From NCBI GenBank assembly GCA_026008535.1, contig BRKX01000006.1:38986664-39050663 (forward strand): a stretch of DNA of 64,000 bases, written 5' to 3'. Source of the DNA: Perilla frutescens (taxonomy: Eukaryota; Streptophyta; Magnoliopsida; Lamiales; Lamiaceae). Both the position numbers and the translations under genes were made by a program. The notes under the pieces are model-generated. The model was given only the letters and a program-made list of their open reading frames with translations. It made no database searches and was not told the origin of the DNA. Shown here in pieces: positions 10,873 to 22,249 of this stretch (its first letter is position 1; the number at the start of each line of letters is the position of its first letter).

Positions 10873-11441
10873 CTTGATGGGAACTCCACCTTCCTGTCTA
10901 GGGACAGTCTTGGCAGCTCTTTTAGAAATACGTCGGGGTATTCTCTTACGACTGGAACGTCTTCAATTGAATGCTGTCCTTCCTCTTTTCTTATCAGGTT
11001 AACTAAAAATGCTTGGCAGCTATTCTTCCTTATCATTTTGGCGGCCTTCAGAGTGGATATCACTGGGACTTTGCTTCCTAGCCTTGATCCGTAAATCTTC
11101 ACCTCGGTTTCCCAGGTGGTCGAAACACAACTTCCCTCTTAGGGCAGCTTATGGAGGCATAAGTCGAGGCTAACTAATCCATTCCTAGGATTATATCGAA
11201 GTCCAAAAATCTTTATCACATAAAGATTTGACTTAAAGGTTTCTCTTTCTATGTTCAATTCTAGGTTAGAGCAAACCTTCTTAGACCTCATCCATTTTCC
11301 AGAGGAAATACTTATCTCAAGAGCATTCTCAGTTTTCTCAGGTTTTATCTTCAGTCTCTTATAGACAGACTCAGCTATAAATGAATGCGATGCTCCAGTA
11401 TCGAAGAGAGCTAAAACGGGCGTCTCGAAGAGGGTAATCAT
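10873..11441 (-). pseudogene. pol: gypsy-2 aspartic protease
   Basis: The open stretch 11139-11441 starts ITLFETPVLALFDTGASHSF and keeps the DTG triad that gypsy-1 has lost. A frame change in the region of IKIFGLRYNPRNG destroys the second block (ILGMDWL in gypsy-1). The rest, YGSRLGSKVPVISTLKAAKM to EYPDVFLKELP, is in another frame at 10873-11102. So the active-site half is good and the C-terminal half is shifted. Confidence 0.88.
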
Positions 11442-11563
11442 ACCTGCTAGATTACCTGGGGCCTTAGCAGCTTGCTGCTGATTGAGAACATAAGTACGAT
11501 CTGGCTGAGGTGGCCTTTGTCATTGATTGCACCTTTGATCTCGTCCTTGGTTCCGCCTTAGAT

Positions 11564-12540
11564 TCATTCCCGGCCTTTGACCCTGAGGTTCTCCTTGCTG
11601 CAGCCTTGGCTGATTTTCAGAAAATTGCTGAAGCGGCTACGGGTACAAGGATTGGGTGGTGTTTGGGATCGTCTGTTGTTTCCTTTAGGACACTCCCTTT
11701 TGAAGTGTCCCTCTTCACCACAGTTGTAGCACCCAGTTTGATTTGCTCGGCCGACTCCAAGGTGCGTCCTTCTGTACTTTTGACTTGATCTAAGGCTAGG
11801 GGTGTTGTCAGGCTGATTGCGAGGCACTCCTGACTCTCGGCTTTGCCAGTGGGGTTTCTTTCCTCTATCATCTCTCCTTTCTCCTTCCCACTTTCTCTTT
11901 TCCTTTAGATTATTAGATGGCTGAGGTGGCTAAACTTTCTCTCGAGGGAGAATGGATTCTATACTTAAGGCTATGGCTAAGGTTCGAGCATAAGACATGT
12001 CTTCTTTCCCAGCGAGGGCTATGCCAATGTCAGATCTAAGTCCCTTCTTGAACAATTGCATGCTCTCTTGCTATCCGTGTCCACTAGATATGGAGCATGC
12101 CTTGACAATTGGTTGAACTCTCTGTCGTATTCTGACACTGTCTTCCTTCCTTGCTTTAGGTTCTATAACTCCATCTCCTTTGCCTCTCGATAACAATATG
12201 GGATGTACTTCTGATATAGGTCGTGCTTGAAATCTTCCCAAATGTAGTCCTCCCATTACTTTGGGGTTATTTTCCTTTGAACGGACTCTCACCAATAGTC
12301 CGCATCGTCCGTTAGTATGAAAAGAGCGCAACTTAACTGTTCTTCCTCTGAACAAGCTATGAAATCGAAAATTCGTTCTAAAGAGCGAACCCATTTCTTG
12401 GCATCCATTGGGTCTCCTAAACCATTAAACAATGGAGGGTTGTGTTTGAGAAACACACTTTCGGCTCTTGGACCGGGGTTCGGGACTTGCTCAGGTTCAT
12501 TCTCATCCTCGTTCTTGGCTTGATGTCTTCGAGGCGGCAT
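11564..12540 (-). pseudogene. gag: gypsy-2 Gag with zinc knuckle
   Basis: The ATG at 12538-12540 begins MPPRRHQAKNEDENEPEQ and the frame continues through GLGDPMDAKKWVRSLERIF to a stop after TDDADYW. Further Gag text appears in other frames (for instance 12071-12394), showing frameshifts. The end carries an intact CCHC knuckle CYNCGEEGHFKRECPKG within 11564-11827. Gag packages the RNA and forms the particle. The region 11442-11563 is the Gln-rich end of this part. Same architecture as gypsy-1, with different lesions. Confidence 0.88.
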
Positions 12541-12914
12541 TCTAAAGAACTAAATATTAATGACGCTCGATTGAAATCGCACAAAGCAAGAATGCCTTTT
12601 GATAAGGTCTTAATTTACGCAAGATAGATCAAACAAGGTGGAAATTTAAACGATATTCAAGCATGATGGGGAAAATTGCCTTATTAGGAGGACTTTGGCA
12701 TCTATATTATAAAAGAAGTTTCTAGGTTACAAATGGGATAGGGCCGTCTTTTGGAAAATTCAGTGCCACTATTAGAGTGTAGAAAAGTTAAAGCATATAT
12801 TACATATTAGAATCTTGGTTAAAGCGGATTAAATGGACATCAAGAAAACAGACAAACAGATAGGTCAGACAACTAGGTGTTCTAATAGCAACACCTCCTA
12901 CTTCCTACTAACTC
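12541..12914 (-). other. gypsy-2 leader between upstream ORF and gag
   Basis: Noncoding, AT-rich, homologous to 4000-4379 in gypsy-1. No gene and no clear signal seen. Confidence 0.75.
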
Positions 12915-13686
12915 TTAATCATAAGTCGGGCTCTTCCCCTTATCCTTGCATGGCGACCCCATTTCCTCTTGACCCTCCTCCGGGTCCTCTTCTTCTTCTT
13001 TCTTATCATCAATTTCAATTGTCTCTGGGATACTGAACTTGAATCTCCTCATGCAGATGCTCTTTCGGGATACTGATGGGGCATACACTGTCCCAGACCC
13101 TGAGAAGCGGACGCAGGGGTCCACTATTTCATTTGAGGAGTGCAGAAAAATAAGGACTCGGTGTGATTCACGAATGGACGTTTGAGGTTCCCGCTCCTGA
13201 GGTTCCTTTATCGTGAGGGCGTGGCGCTTGAAATCCAGGGAGACTATTGAGAGTCGCCCTTTGCAGTTCTAGTTCTACAATGAGGGAGGGATTTTTCTCG
13301 GCTGCCTACTGCTCGGCTAAGGCGTGTATGTGGCCATACTCCGACACCCAATGAGCCATCAAGGCTGAGGAGAACTCCGTCAGATTCCCGATCTCAGCAT
13401 ACGTCTCGGGATCACGGGTGATCGTGCTTTGCAGGATACGGTACATCATAGGCCTCCAAGCAGGTGGCGCATGCTCACACATGCGGATGCATGTTTCCAA
13501 GTCGGATAAGCTTCCGAGCTCTCCTCCATAGCCGTTCGTCCAAGCCCACCTTTCAAGGAACCTCACCATATAGGATAGCAACTGCTCGTTGCCATTCCAG
13601 GTTTTTCTCCTGAACCTCTCGACCCTTTCTTGCACAGGGCAGAAAAGAGGCATGTTTTTCTTAGCTGTCGAACGACACTTAACCAT
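12915..13686 (-). pseudogene. gypsy-2 conserved upstream ORF in the leader (unknown function)
   Basis: The ATG at 13684-13686 opens 126 codons (MVKCRSTAKKNMPLFCPVQ to HIHALAEQ) that stop at a TAG in the place where gypsy-1 has CAG. Without this stop and a later frame change the protein would end at 12915 after an acidic tail rich in Glu and SPCKDKGKSPTYD, the same ending as in gypsy-1. Estimated full size about 240-250 residues. Visible traits: Cys and Arg/Glu-rich N-terminus, a central SDLETCIRMCEHAPPAWRP block, charged C-terminus with KxKGKxP. No zinc-finger, protease or Gag signature. It lies between PBS and gag, so translation from the genomic RNA would meet it first. I do not recognise the family. 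Confidence 0.72.
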
Positions 13687-14228
13687 CTAGAAGAGAATAA
13701 CTTAATCAGTCTAGATTATTAAAGGGAGATCTAAGGTCCTCCTGAGATCATACTAATGTCTAGATTATATCTTACATGCATAGCTCATTTTAAAAGCAGT
13801 TGACATTTTTTATAAAAATTTTGGTGCCCAAAGTCTTTAAACATACATATTTACCTTTTCTTTGAGTCAAAAAAATTTCGTGAAATGAAGTTAAGCCTTT
13901 TTGGGATCGAGAAATCTTTTCACAAATTTTCCACCTCGGAAATCATCTTACCCGAACATCTTTTACTTGGAATTTCATTCTCACGGTTTTTCTCTTATCC
14001 ATAAAACAGAAATGCTTGCTCAAATCTTTTCCTTTCCTGTATTCCAAAAATCATGAATCCAACATCCAAAATCTCTATACTATCATACCTTGATTTTTGG
14101 TTGAGGATACGAGGGTGATGGCCAGCTGTGGGTTGTTTCTTTAACTCATCAAGGAACAACTTATATGCACATAATCACTTAACTTAACTTAACTTAAACA
14201 AAGAGACAGGTCTGCAGAGTTGCTAACT
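13687..14228 (-). other. gypsy-2 5' leader
   Basis: Noncoding region between PBS and the upstream ORF, well conserved with gypsy-1 5104-5618. Nothing else seen. Confidence 0.75.
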
Positions 14229-14241
14229 GGCTCTAATACCA
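14229..14241 (-). promoter_or_regulatory. gypsy-2 primer-binding site
   Basis: On the minus strand TGGTATTAGAGCC, two bases after the LTR end. It matches the initiator-Met tRNA 3' end complement (TGGTATCAGAGC) but for one base. It would prime minus-strand cDNA. Its presence fixes the inner border of the LTR. Confidence 0.9.
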
Positions 14242-14243
14242 CC

Positions 14244-17200
14244 TGTAACAGCCTGATCCCGAGATAGGGATTAACGAATGGGTACGGGGTGTTATTAAGG
14301 GATTAAAGAATAAAGACGGGAGACTAACAAAGAGGGTTTACGAATAAATATACACGTTCGAAAGATAGACGATGATACTCAGGTTTACTTGTTTAAAAAG
14401 GAAACATGCTTTAGCGGAATAAAACGGCTAACTAATCAGATACCAACGAGTATAGACCCATTCATAGGTCAAAGTGAATAAACAGATATCAACGTGAATA
14501 AGCCTATTCATAGGTGAAAGAAAAATATACTTGAGAAGTGGAAATAAAACTTAATATGCATCTTTATTTATAGATAACCATGACTAGGGAATATTCTTAG
14601 AATCTCGTTAAACATAATAGAACTTGAACGGAATTAGAAAGAGTGTATCAGAGTAGCAGAACACATAATGGGATTTCAAAGGAAAATTAGATAATAGCAA
14701 AACAATCTCAGCACCCAACCCACATCCACAGCCACCAACATCCTCAGCATCTCAACCTGAAAATATTTGAAAAGAAGGGGCATGAGCACTAATGTACTCA
14801 GTGGGTTTTAACAAAAATACTTTAATAACTTCAAGATATCCAACACTCAACCGTCGGTATATAAAGAGCAAAACGCAAAAGCCCTCTCAATATCCGAAAA
14901 AACTTTTCTTTCCTTTGTGGGTCCATCCTGGCTCAAACCTAATGTCAACTGCACCCTTAGGCATGCCATAGGATAGAAGAGGGGTTACCTCAAATATCCA
15001 AACGAGTTTGCGAGGGAATTAACCCAGCAGTGACTCACTTAAAAGTTCATAGATCTTCTGAGCTCAATTCCTTCTTAAGTGAAATGCTAAGTTCCTTCCT
15101 TCCTTAACTTTGCTAGCAAAACCAATCCTACAACAATGTCTAGTGGCTAATCCTTTAATATAGCATGATCTTGGCCTACAAGGGATTTAACACTACCCTA
15201 ACAAGGCAATCCTTAATTCTTAACTATACAAGCTTTAACAAGGTTTCAACATTCAAGTACAAGGAAATGAACGTACATAAATACCAATTGCAACTCAAGA
15301 CAATTCCAAATATCTCATGCTAAGCATAAATAACACTTTAACACTTCTAGCATTTCTAATCATGCTCGATAGCTCATTTAATATATTGTATCCTTCATTT
15401 CCTTCATTGTACAGAGATCAATCAGGCAGAGCAAAATACTTTATTGGATATCTCATTTGCCTTATATGTTTCTAGTGCTTATTAGCTCAAAGTTTAGATG
15501 AGTATAGATTTACCCACCTCGATCACGGAGCAGAAAATAAGGCAACGAGTTGATGATCCTTCTTTGAATTCCCTCGAGCCTCACTTCCTCCTACAAAAGT
15601 CGAATTATCGACTTAGCAGCTTCCTTCGAAGAAATTAACTATCTAAAGTGATATCTAACTCGAAGACTAAAATCTAAGATTTAATTACATATTGTACGAA
15701 TTTGCCACATTATAAAGTTCGAAAAGAATTTATTCGAAGAAACTCACACCTTGATTACTTGAGTTCTAGACATAAAACAACTTAAGAAATGTACTCAAAA
15801 TAACTCAGAGATAGCTTGAAAATCTTCTTAAATTAAACTTGGAAATAACTCAGGAAAAACACGACTCGAAAAGCTCGAAAAGAGGGTACGAGAATTTTAT
15901 AATGAACACGAAGAACACTTATAAATTTTTTTAAAAAAATTCTTCAATAATTTAAATTAACATGAAACGGCATGCTTTAACTTAAAGAAATCGGCATTAT
16001 CACGACATAAACACGATAATCCTCCTTAAACATTTAGAATAACCACAAAATCTTTTAAATATAACTCGAATGGGACTTAAATGGAATAACGAGACTAATC
16101 ACAAGAAATAATAATGAGAATCATAATGATAGGAATAAAGTGAGCAATATAACGTAAACGTTATTGGCTTGGAACTTCAACAAAAAATCGAAATACAAAT
16201 TTAGACTGAAGGTAAATGAGTAATAATGAAGAACACGAAGAACATGAAGAACGGAAAGAAAATGGAGAATTGAAAGATGGAAAAGAAATGGAATCGGGAC
16301 CGACGAACCAGAATGGAAGGGGTTAGATGTGTCGAAGGAAGGTGGCTAGCTCGGCGTCTCGTCAAATCACAACGGCGGTAGAGCCGCCTGCTACGACCCA
16401 ATGTTGCCCCTAGCACATTCCCTCACCGCATCCCTTCCACGCCACTCCGCTCGTCATCTTGCGGAACACTCACGAAGAATGATTTTTACTTCCACAGAAC
16501 TTTCTCGGCTTTTCTCTCAAAGCTTTCCCACTCTCTTGGAAGTGAAATGAATGGTAAATGAGAAAATGTAAGCACAGGGGGTGGCCCTTATTTATAGATG
16601 TGGGATTGGCTTCTTTGAGAAGCCACTCCAGTGCAGCGATACTGCAGAAGTTACACCGGGTTCGGTTAAAAGCTGCTTTATTCGATGTCGAGGTCCAAAT
16701 GACCTCAGACATGAAATCTAAAAATATGGGGAGACTCATTGGCTCGAATACTAGTGAACCAACTTGATTCATGAAGAAGACAGGGTCATCAGAAGAAAGA
16801 CGAGCAAAGATTCCCTTTTTGAAATTAGTTTTTACTATTCACTCAGACTGACAGATTTTGCTCCCGAACGTTCGATTGACCTCAGAATGGAAATCCGTTA
16901 ATGCCAACGTAATCCTTGAGTCATTTCTCACAAGGGGGGTTTGATAGAACAAGACTCGGATTGATAAGGAGGATTTTGTAAATTTCTCAAAAGACGAACG
17001 CTCGCAAAAGTTACTATTCATTCACCTTTTAAATATGTTTTTCATTACCAGAAACTCAAATGACTTCAGAATAAAATTCTGAGAATACCGGCACACTCCT
17101 TGAGTTAAATCCTTTCTAACGAGACCACAAATGGTCTTTACAGAATTAAGATCACATTTTCTGAAAAGATGATTTTCACGAAAACTGACCCCTAAAGTCG

Positions 17201-17305
17201 TGACTGACATCTGACCTCAATTAACCTTATTTAAATTTATTTCTTAACTTAATTAATTACCATTAAAAATTCTCTAAATATTATCCGAAAATCTGGGGCG
17301 TTACA
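14244..17305 (-). repeat. gypsy-2 5' LTR
   Basis: 3062 bases, from TGTAACGCCCC at 17305 to CTGTTACA at 14244 on the minus strand, with matching TGTAAC/GTTACA tips. The inner border is fixed by the PBS. U3 faces the right. Open frames inside (for instance 16201-16416, 16470-16772) have no family features and are not conserved as frames in the gypsy-1 LTR. Confidence 0.92.
16586..16597 (-). promoter_or_regulatory. TATA-like box of gypsy-2 LTR
   Basis: Minus-strand CTATAAATAAGG in the U3 part of the LTR, followed by a leader with CA/CT-rich text. The gypsy-1 LTR has a weaker form (CCAATAAATAGG) at about 8092-8103. Probable start of element transcription. Confidence 0.6.
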
Positions 17306-17364
17306 AATACAAATTTGTAAGATAATTAATTGAAGTGAATGAAAAAAATAAATAATGAATGAAA
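17306..17364. other. short spacer between gypsy-2 LTR and MULE remnant
   Basis: 59 bases of AT-rich flank. The first five, AATAC, could be the right-hand target duplication of gypsy-2. Confidence 0.5.
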
Positions 17365-18165
17365 CATCTATTGTAGTGTTACTTGAGACTGTTTGTTTGG
17401 ACATCTTCTTCGATTATGTTCATCAGAGTGGAAAATTGAGCAAGTTATTATATCACCCTTCTTTAAGAGCTTTCCTGAAGTCTTCCCTTTCATGCGCTCA
17501 TGAGTGTTGCGGATCCTCTGCTTCCTTGGTCTATCAGTTAGCCTCTCTGCAGGAGGTGGTTCAAGCTTTTCAAATCTGTCACTATCAATTGATTTTTTCC
17601 AAGGCATGGGCACCATTGGATACTCATATGTGGCCATCTATGCAGTTTTATGATACCAACCAGAAATGTAGGATTTTGGGTCAAGCTTGGAGTGAAGCAT
17701 TGCACAGATTGCATGAGAGCAGGGAATTCCATAAAGATTATTTATCTAAAAACACACGATGCCTATCCTCTCCATCCACTATTTCATAACCATCTTTCCC
17801 ATTGAAAAAAACTCTACACCCAAAAGCATCATCCATGTTCTGTTGATATTTCTCCATACATGCTGGACTCCAATCACTTGTCCATGAATCAACCAATACT
17901 TTGTTTCACATTATCCATCTTAAACTCTTCCTTATATTTTTTTACCATGTGAGTAAAAGACATAAAATCTATAGCCACCCGTTCATTTATCACTCCCATC
18001 AATGTAAGTGAAGTTTGGTGAATTTACCCACCTACCCATAAAATGGTACACCAAAGAGAACACCTCTATATCCATATCTACAAAATCAAATGAAGAATTA
18101 CCAGAAATTAAAAACAGTCCAAAACAGATAATTATTAATTCCAAAACGTATAAATTTTGCAACAT
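17365..18165 (-). pseudogene. Mutator-like (MULE) transposase remnant with deleted catalytic core
   Basis: On the minus strand the C-terminal part is clear though frameshifted: FFNGKDGYEIVDGEDRH, then a degraded SWIM zinc-finger region (LLSCNLCNA where family members have PC.HA), WYHKTA and MATYEYPMVPMP, a basic Pro-rich linker and a zinc knuckle CSIFHSDEHNRRRC in which the second Cys became Phe. Upstream at about 17890-18165 is text like a MuDR N-terminal domain (YHFMGRWVNSPNFTYIDG, IDFMSFTHMVKKYKEEFKMD). The two ends are nearly joined: the central DDE domain, normally several hundred residues, is missing. The remnant therefore is an internally deleted, dead transposase. The C-terminal assignment is good, the N-terminal one is moderate. 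Confidence 0.72.
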
Positions 18166-18682
18166 ATTCTATTGTTCTTCTAACAATGAATTCTTCAAAT
18201 TATTTTGGGGTTTCATAATTTTCCCATCATTTACACTAAATAATAATATTTTTGTACAAAAAGAGGCATGTATCTTTTACCTTTTGTCGGATTTGTGGGT
18301 TACATGTGCTGTCTTTCGGACCACTACTATTCGATTTTGCACCGCGCAAAATGGAGGGTCACTTTCACCTTCAAACTTTACCAATTTTTTAGAGCTATTT
18401 GGGGGAGTTAGGAATTAGGGCTGGAAACTTCAAGATTTGGGGGAGTTAAGATTTGGGAATTAGGGCTTTTTTATGTTTATGGGTTTGTAAATGGTAAACA
18501 GTGCACCGTTGCTTCGTAAATAAATGCCGTTTAAACTCAGTAACGTTCGATTTTAACTAAGTAGACGGAAGGTCATGTTTGATCTGAGTTTAAAACTTTA
18601 AGGGGCTGAATGAGCCGAGTCATACTTTAGGTGTCTAACCAGGAATTTACAAATACTTCAGGTGTGTTTTTCTACCTTTGCC

Positions 18683-18683
<1 letters not shown>
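18166..18683. other. unassigned stretch beside the MULE remnant
   Basis: AT-rich. It holds a plus-strand open frame at 18008-18418 which is antisense to the transposase and not supported. A word GGGGGAGTTAGGAATTAGGG and a degraded second copy (18403-18465) form a small local duplication. Possibly the 5' UTR or terminal region of the MULE; no terminal inverted repeat could be fixed. Confidence 0.4.

Positions 18684-18742
<59 letters not shown>
18684..18742. repeat. (TA)n microsatellite
   Basis: About 59 bases of almost pure TA dinucleotides. It sits exactly at the left border of repeat unit A; the other units have a shorter TA/CA-rich run at the same place (about 41963-41988 and 44740-44780). 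Confidence 0.95.
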
Positions 18743-18743
<1 letters not shown>

Positions 18744-19908
18744 TCCAACATCTAATCTGTGATATTGAGGATATTCAAATTTGTGACCTTTGATCTCCAA
18801 ACAACCTCACTCCACCACTAGATTAGCCCCACCGAGACCTATATTTTCTTTTTGTTTGGTTCACCTTTCTTAGTTAAGCATGCTTTTTGTTTGGTTCACT
18901 TTTCTTAGTTAAGCATACATATAATTATATATAACTTTCAAATATCACATTAGGTTTCCATCGAAAAATTTAAGTTGGACTTTTTCAGCCTTGAATTACT
19001 CAATTATTTGGTTTAACGAGTTTTTCATCTTTGCATCTTCTAGGTAATAAGTGGAGTTTGCCAATACATTTGTTCACGGTTAAAATTTTCATTTTCCCTC
19101 AATTATTTTTTATAGTCAGATCACCTAACGGGTCAACATCATTTAGATAATACTCATACATAATATTGTCTTATACAAATTAATGGCCCATTTATTTTCA
19201 TTTGGTAACTAGCTAGTTTTTAATGGGGGTAATTAATTATATGAATTTTGTCAGATTATAAATTTGCTTTTTTCCATAATAAAATGTTTAGTTGGACGCG
19301 TGAAAAGATATAGTACTTCATGCCTTTTAAGGTGGATCTTGTTATAATTTCAACATCTTGCATTTGTAGGTGTTCAACCGATTTAAGAAAATTATGAATT
19401 TAATATCCAAATCTACCCATTCACTTTGTTTATGTTTTGCCATATATATGAAAATGAATTATATGTGCCTATGCGCTATGAACAGGTATACATTCGGAAC
19501 AAACGAAAACGAGTCATGCCTAAGCTTAATTATGTCACGTCAAGGAAAAAATTGAAATTAAATTGAAGAGCGTGAATGATAAAATACAAATTAATTTTAG
19601 AAATATTTCTTTTTTTTTATGCCAAATTTGTGCTAAATTATTGAGTTTGGTCCCAAAGGAATTACCTAAAGGTATTAATGCACTATCTTCAACTGCAAAA
19701 ATATTGCCACAACCAATGTATACATTAAGTTTTAGTACTAATAATTATCAAGTACTTTAATTTTATGTGAATACATCTTTCTAACCATTTTAAAGTTTTA
19801 AAAATCTTTTCTAACCATGAACTGTGAATTCTTCTTTTTTAACCAAACAATTTTTACTTCACCAAAATACCCTCACTATGATGTGGGACCCAGTCAATTT
19901 ATTCTTCA
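18743..19908. repeat. Long tandem repeat family, partial unit A
   Basis: This stretch matches 41990-43108 and 44780-45918 over its whole length, for instance CTCCACCACTAGA, GTTAAGCATGC, ATTATTTTTTATAGTCA and GTGGGACCC.GTCAATTTATT. It ends at TTTATTCTTC, where copia-A pol sequence begins. A 30-base piece (TTTTTGTTTGGTTCAC...) is duplicated in this unit only, at about 18855-18905. The longest open frame (19370-19555) uses a non-ATG start and is not considered coding. Units B and C lie beyond copia-A, so the retrotransposon split this array. Confidence 0.85.
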
Positions 19909-20596
19909 AAAAAAAGGTCAAAGATACTTGGCATTTGGATAGCGAGTGCTCAAAACATATGACAGGAGACAAGAACGATCTTGATGGGTACAATGAGGTT
20001 AAGGGACCACTAGTCACTTTTAGAGATAACTCAAAGAGCCGAACCATTGGAGAATGGTTCGTGGTCAAAGGAAAAGTTGTCATAAATGGCGTATCACATG
20101 TTGAAGGACTGAAGCACAAGCTGCTAAGCATTAAACAGCTTTGTGATAATGGGTACTCAGTCGACTTCAGCAACAACTCGTTTCACATAAGAGACAAGTC
20201 AACTGGAGCCATACTCCTGACTGGAGTAAGAAAAGGCAACTTGTACATTGTTGACTGGTCAACTGGCTATTCAGAAGCTTGCTTTCTCTCCAAAGGATCA
20301 ACTGAAGTAAGCTGGTTGTGGCATCGACGATTGAACCATCTCAACTTCAAAACTATCAACTACCTGGCCAAGAAAGAGCTAGTTGATGGGCTTTCTAAAG
20401 AAATCTACAACAAAACTGGCGTCTGTGGACCATGCCAGAAAGGGAAGCAAGTGAGGTCATCATTCAAAAACAAAAGTCATCCTCAAGGAACAACTGACAT
20501 TCTTCAGCTGCTACACATGGATCTGTTTGAACCAGTGAAGTCACCAACCCCTGAGGCAAGAAGTTTACTGTTATAGTAGTAGATGACCGAATTTAT
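19909..20596 (+). pseudogene. pol: copia-A protease, pre-integrase and integrase start
   Basis: The frame reads TWHLDSECSKHMTGDKNDL: the copia protease triad, normally DSGCS, has Gly replaced by Glu. Then SRTIGEW, VEGLKHKLLSIKQLCDNGY, and the gag_pre-integrase domain with LWHRRLNHLNFKTI and VCGPCQKGKQ (zinc-binding His/Cys pattern). The integrase core starts with LLHMDLFEPV (first catalytic Asp). After PTPEA a frameshift occurs, yet KKFTVIVVDD can still be read in the next frame up to about 20590, where copia-B leader sequence starts. The continuation of this integrase is at 29720. Confidence 0.9.
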
Positions 20597-20807
20597 TATG
20601 GTGACCGAAAATTCAAGCCTACTCAAAAACTATAATTTTTGAATTTAAAAAATTATTCCAAGTTTTGAATTCCATAAAATCGAAATACATAGCCAATTAA
20701 ATCTGTAAATTTAAACACCATAAATTCATCATCAAATTTAATCATGTAATTTGAAATTATGCTTGGATTAATCCTAGAACAGTGCCAAAACCCGCTCTGA
20801 TACCAGT
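20597..20807 (-). repeat. extra PBS and leader copy beyond the copia-B 3' LTR
   Basis: Near-identical to 28110-28326: the same text from GGTGACCGAAAATTC through GCTTGGATTAATCC to the PBS complement GCTCTGATACCA (20794-20805), which touches the LTR at 20808. A normal element has host DNA here. It shows an LTR-internal-LTR-internal arrangement, with the last part truncated. Confidence 0.9.
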
Positions 20808-22249
20808 TGTTGGGGTTTTTTCGAATTAAACCACATTTGGATCATTTGGTTGTTCATTAATCCGTGTTCGTGCAAATCACAAATTTATGTAACATGCATG
20901 TTTATCACATTCTAACAGAAAAACATGTAAAGCAGATTCGAATCTAATAAAGCGGAAGACATAGAAAACGAATCTACTTACAAATTTATAGACGGTCTGT
21001 GGACAAGATTAAAGATCTAATCTTGTTGTTGAATCAATACAGGAATGGCGCCACCTACACCTCAAATTTCGACCACCACAGTATTCTACTCCAAGATCTT
21101 CTGTTGTATTCCCGGACTGTATCTAGATTCAGAGTGGGCTGAAATCTACTAGATAGGGTTGTGGAATCTGTGGAAAACTTTGAGAGACAAAAGAGGGGCT
21201 GATTATTATACATCAAATTTTTGCCCCCCCTTTCCCCTATTTATAGGGAGGGGGTGAAATTTTCATCTCAAAACCCGACTGTGTTTGCGCCTCTATCTCA
21301 AGTTCAATATCCAGTCCACTATCAGTCAATTGGACTACAACAGGGATCTAGAAGAATATTAAATTGGCCCACTAATTTATTTAATATCCAATATCCAATA
21401 AACTTAGGATATAATTAAATAAATTAATTTTTACTTTTATTCCACTAAAGAAGTAAAACTGACCTACCAATTTAAGACATATTTACGAATATGCTTTCTC
21501 CTTTAGTCCAGCCATTCCCCGTGTTTAAGATATAATGTTCATTAATTAATTATGTCAGCCTCTGACAGCTATAATTAATTAACATCTAAAACCTTGAGTA
21601 GTACCACACAAGCTTTACTCATGTACGAAATAAAATCCACCTGCAGGGTTTCAACATGAACTTGTGTTTCCTCAAGAGAAAATCATCAACCTGGCGCACC
21701 AGGACATGGTGCTCATGCATACTGCTCAAGATATCATGTATACATTGTTATTACCCAAGATATCAAATTCGATCTACGAAAAGATCTCACTTATTGATAA
21801 ATCAAAGTAATAAACAACGCACACATATGCTCGCCAATATCACATGAGTTCAGAACCCGAACTCTGTGGATCTTTATTCTCTTAGTAACTGGGTCAGAGA
21901 TAGAGAAAAGTATCCTATCATGATCCTCCTCAATACACTATAGAATGTACTAGAATAATCAGTTAGTCAAGATAAATTAACTTATCAGATTATTCTACGG
22001 TGTACCGATGGTGTGTTCAGGACCATCTAAGCCGTGAGCTTTTTAATACATTACAAGGTTCTAATGATATGATCTTACCGTGTGACTCCCCACGCCATAT
22101 CATCTACAATGTAAGTATATGGAACATTGCATAAAACAATTATAGAACATAATCTAAATGCAAACAGTGACTGCAATAACTGTCATTTCATATCATCATA
22201 TCATCAGAAAAGTATACAAAGACAAGTCTTCCAGTATACAAAACTAACA
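20808..22249 (-). repeat. copia-B 3' LTR
   Basis: 1442 bases, TGTTAGTTTTG at 22249 to CCCCAACA at 20808 on the minus strand. It has a 45-base segment at about 21556-21602 (CAGCCTCTGACAGC...) that the 5' LTR lacks. Minus-strand TATA-like box CTATAAATAG at 21237-21246. Confidence 0.94.

Larger units (their letters stand above)
8481..17305 (-). mobile_element. gypsy-2: Ty3/gypsy LTR retrotransposon with intact 5' LTR and PBS, 3' end lost
   Basis: Reading right to left: LTR 17305-14244, PBS, leader with upstream ORF, gag, protease, RT, RNase H and integrase. The integrase breaks off at about 8481 and is joined to the truncated LTR of gypsy-1, so the integrase C-terminal region, PPT and own 3' LTR are gone. 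LTR ends are TGTAACGCC and CTGTTACA on the minus strand. The coding regions contain more stops than gypsy-1. The 5' flank base run after 17305 is AATAC, a candidate for one side of the target duplication that cannot be confirmed. A Tekay-type chromovirus is probable by these LTR ends, not proven. Confidence 0.93.

Noticed and set aside
11510..11788. 92-codon plus-strand frame
   Set aside because: Antisense to the Gag zinc-knuckle region of gypsy-2.
18008..18418. 136-codon plus-strand frame
   Set aside because: Antisense to MULE transposase text and without any recognised feature.
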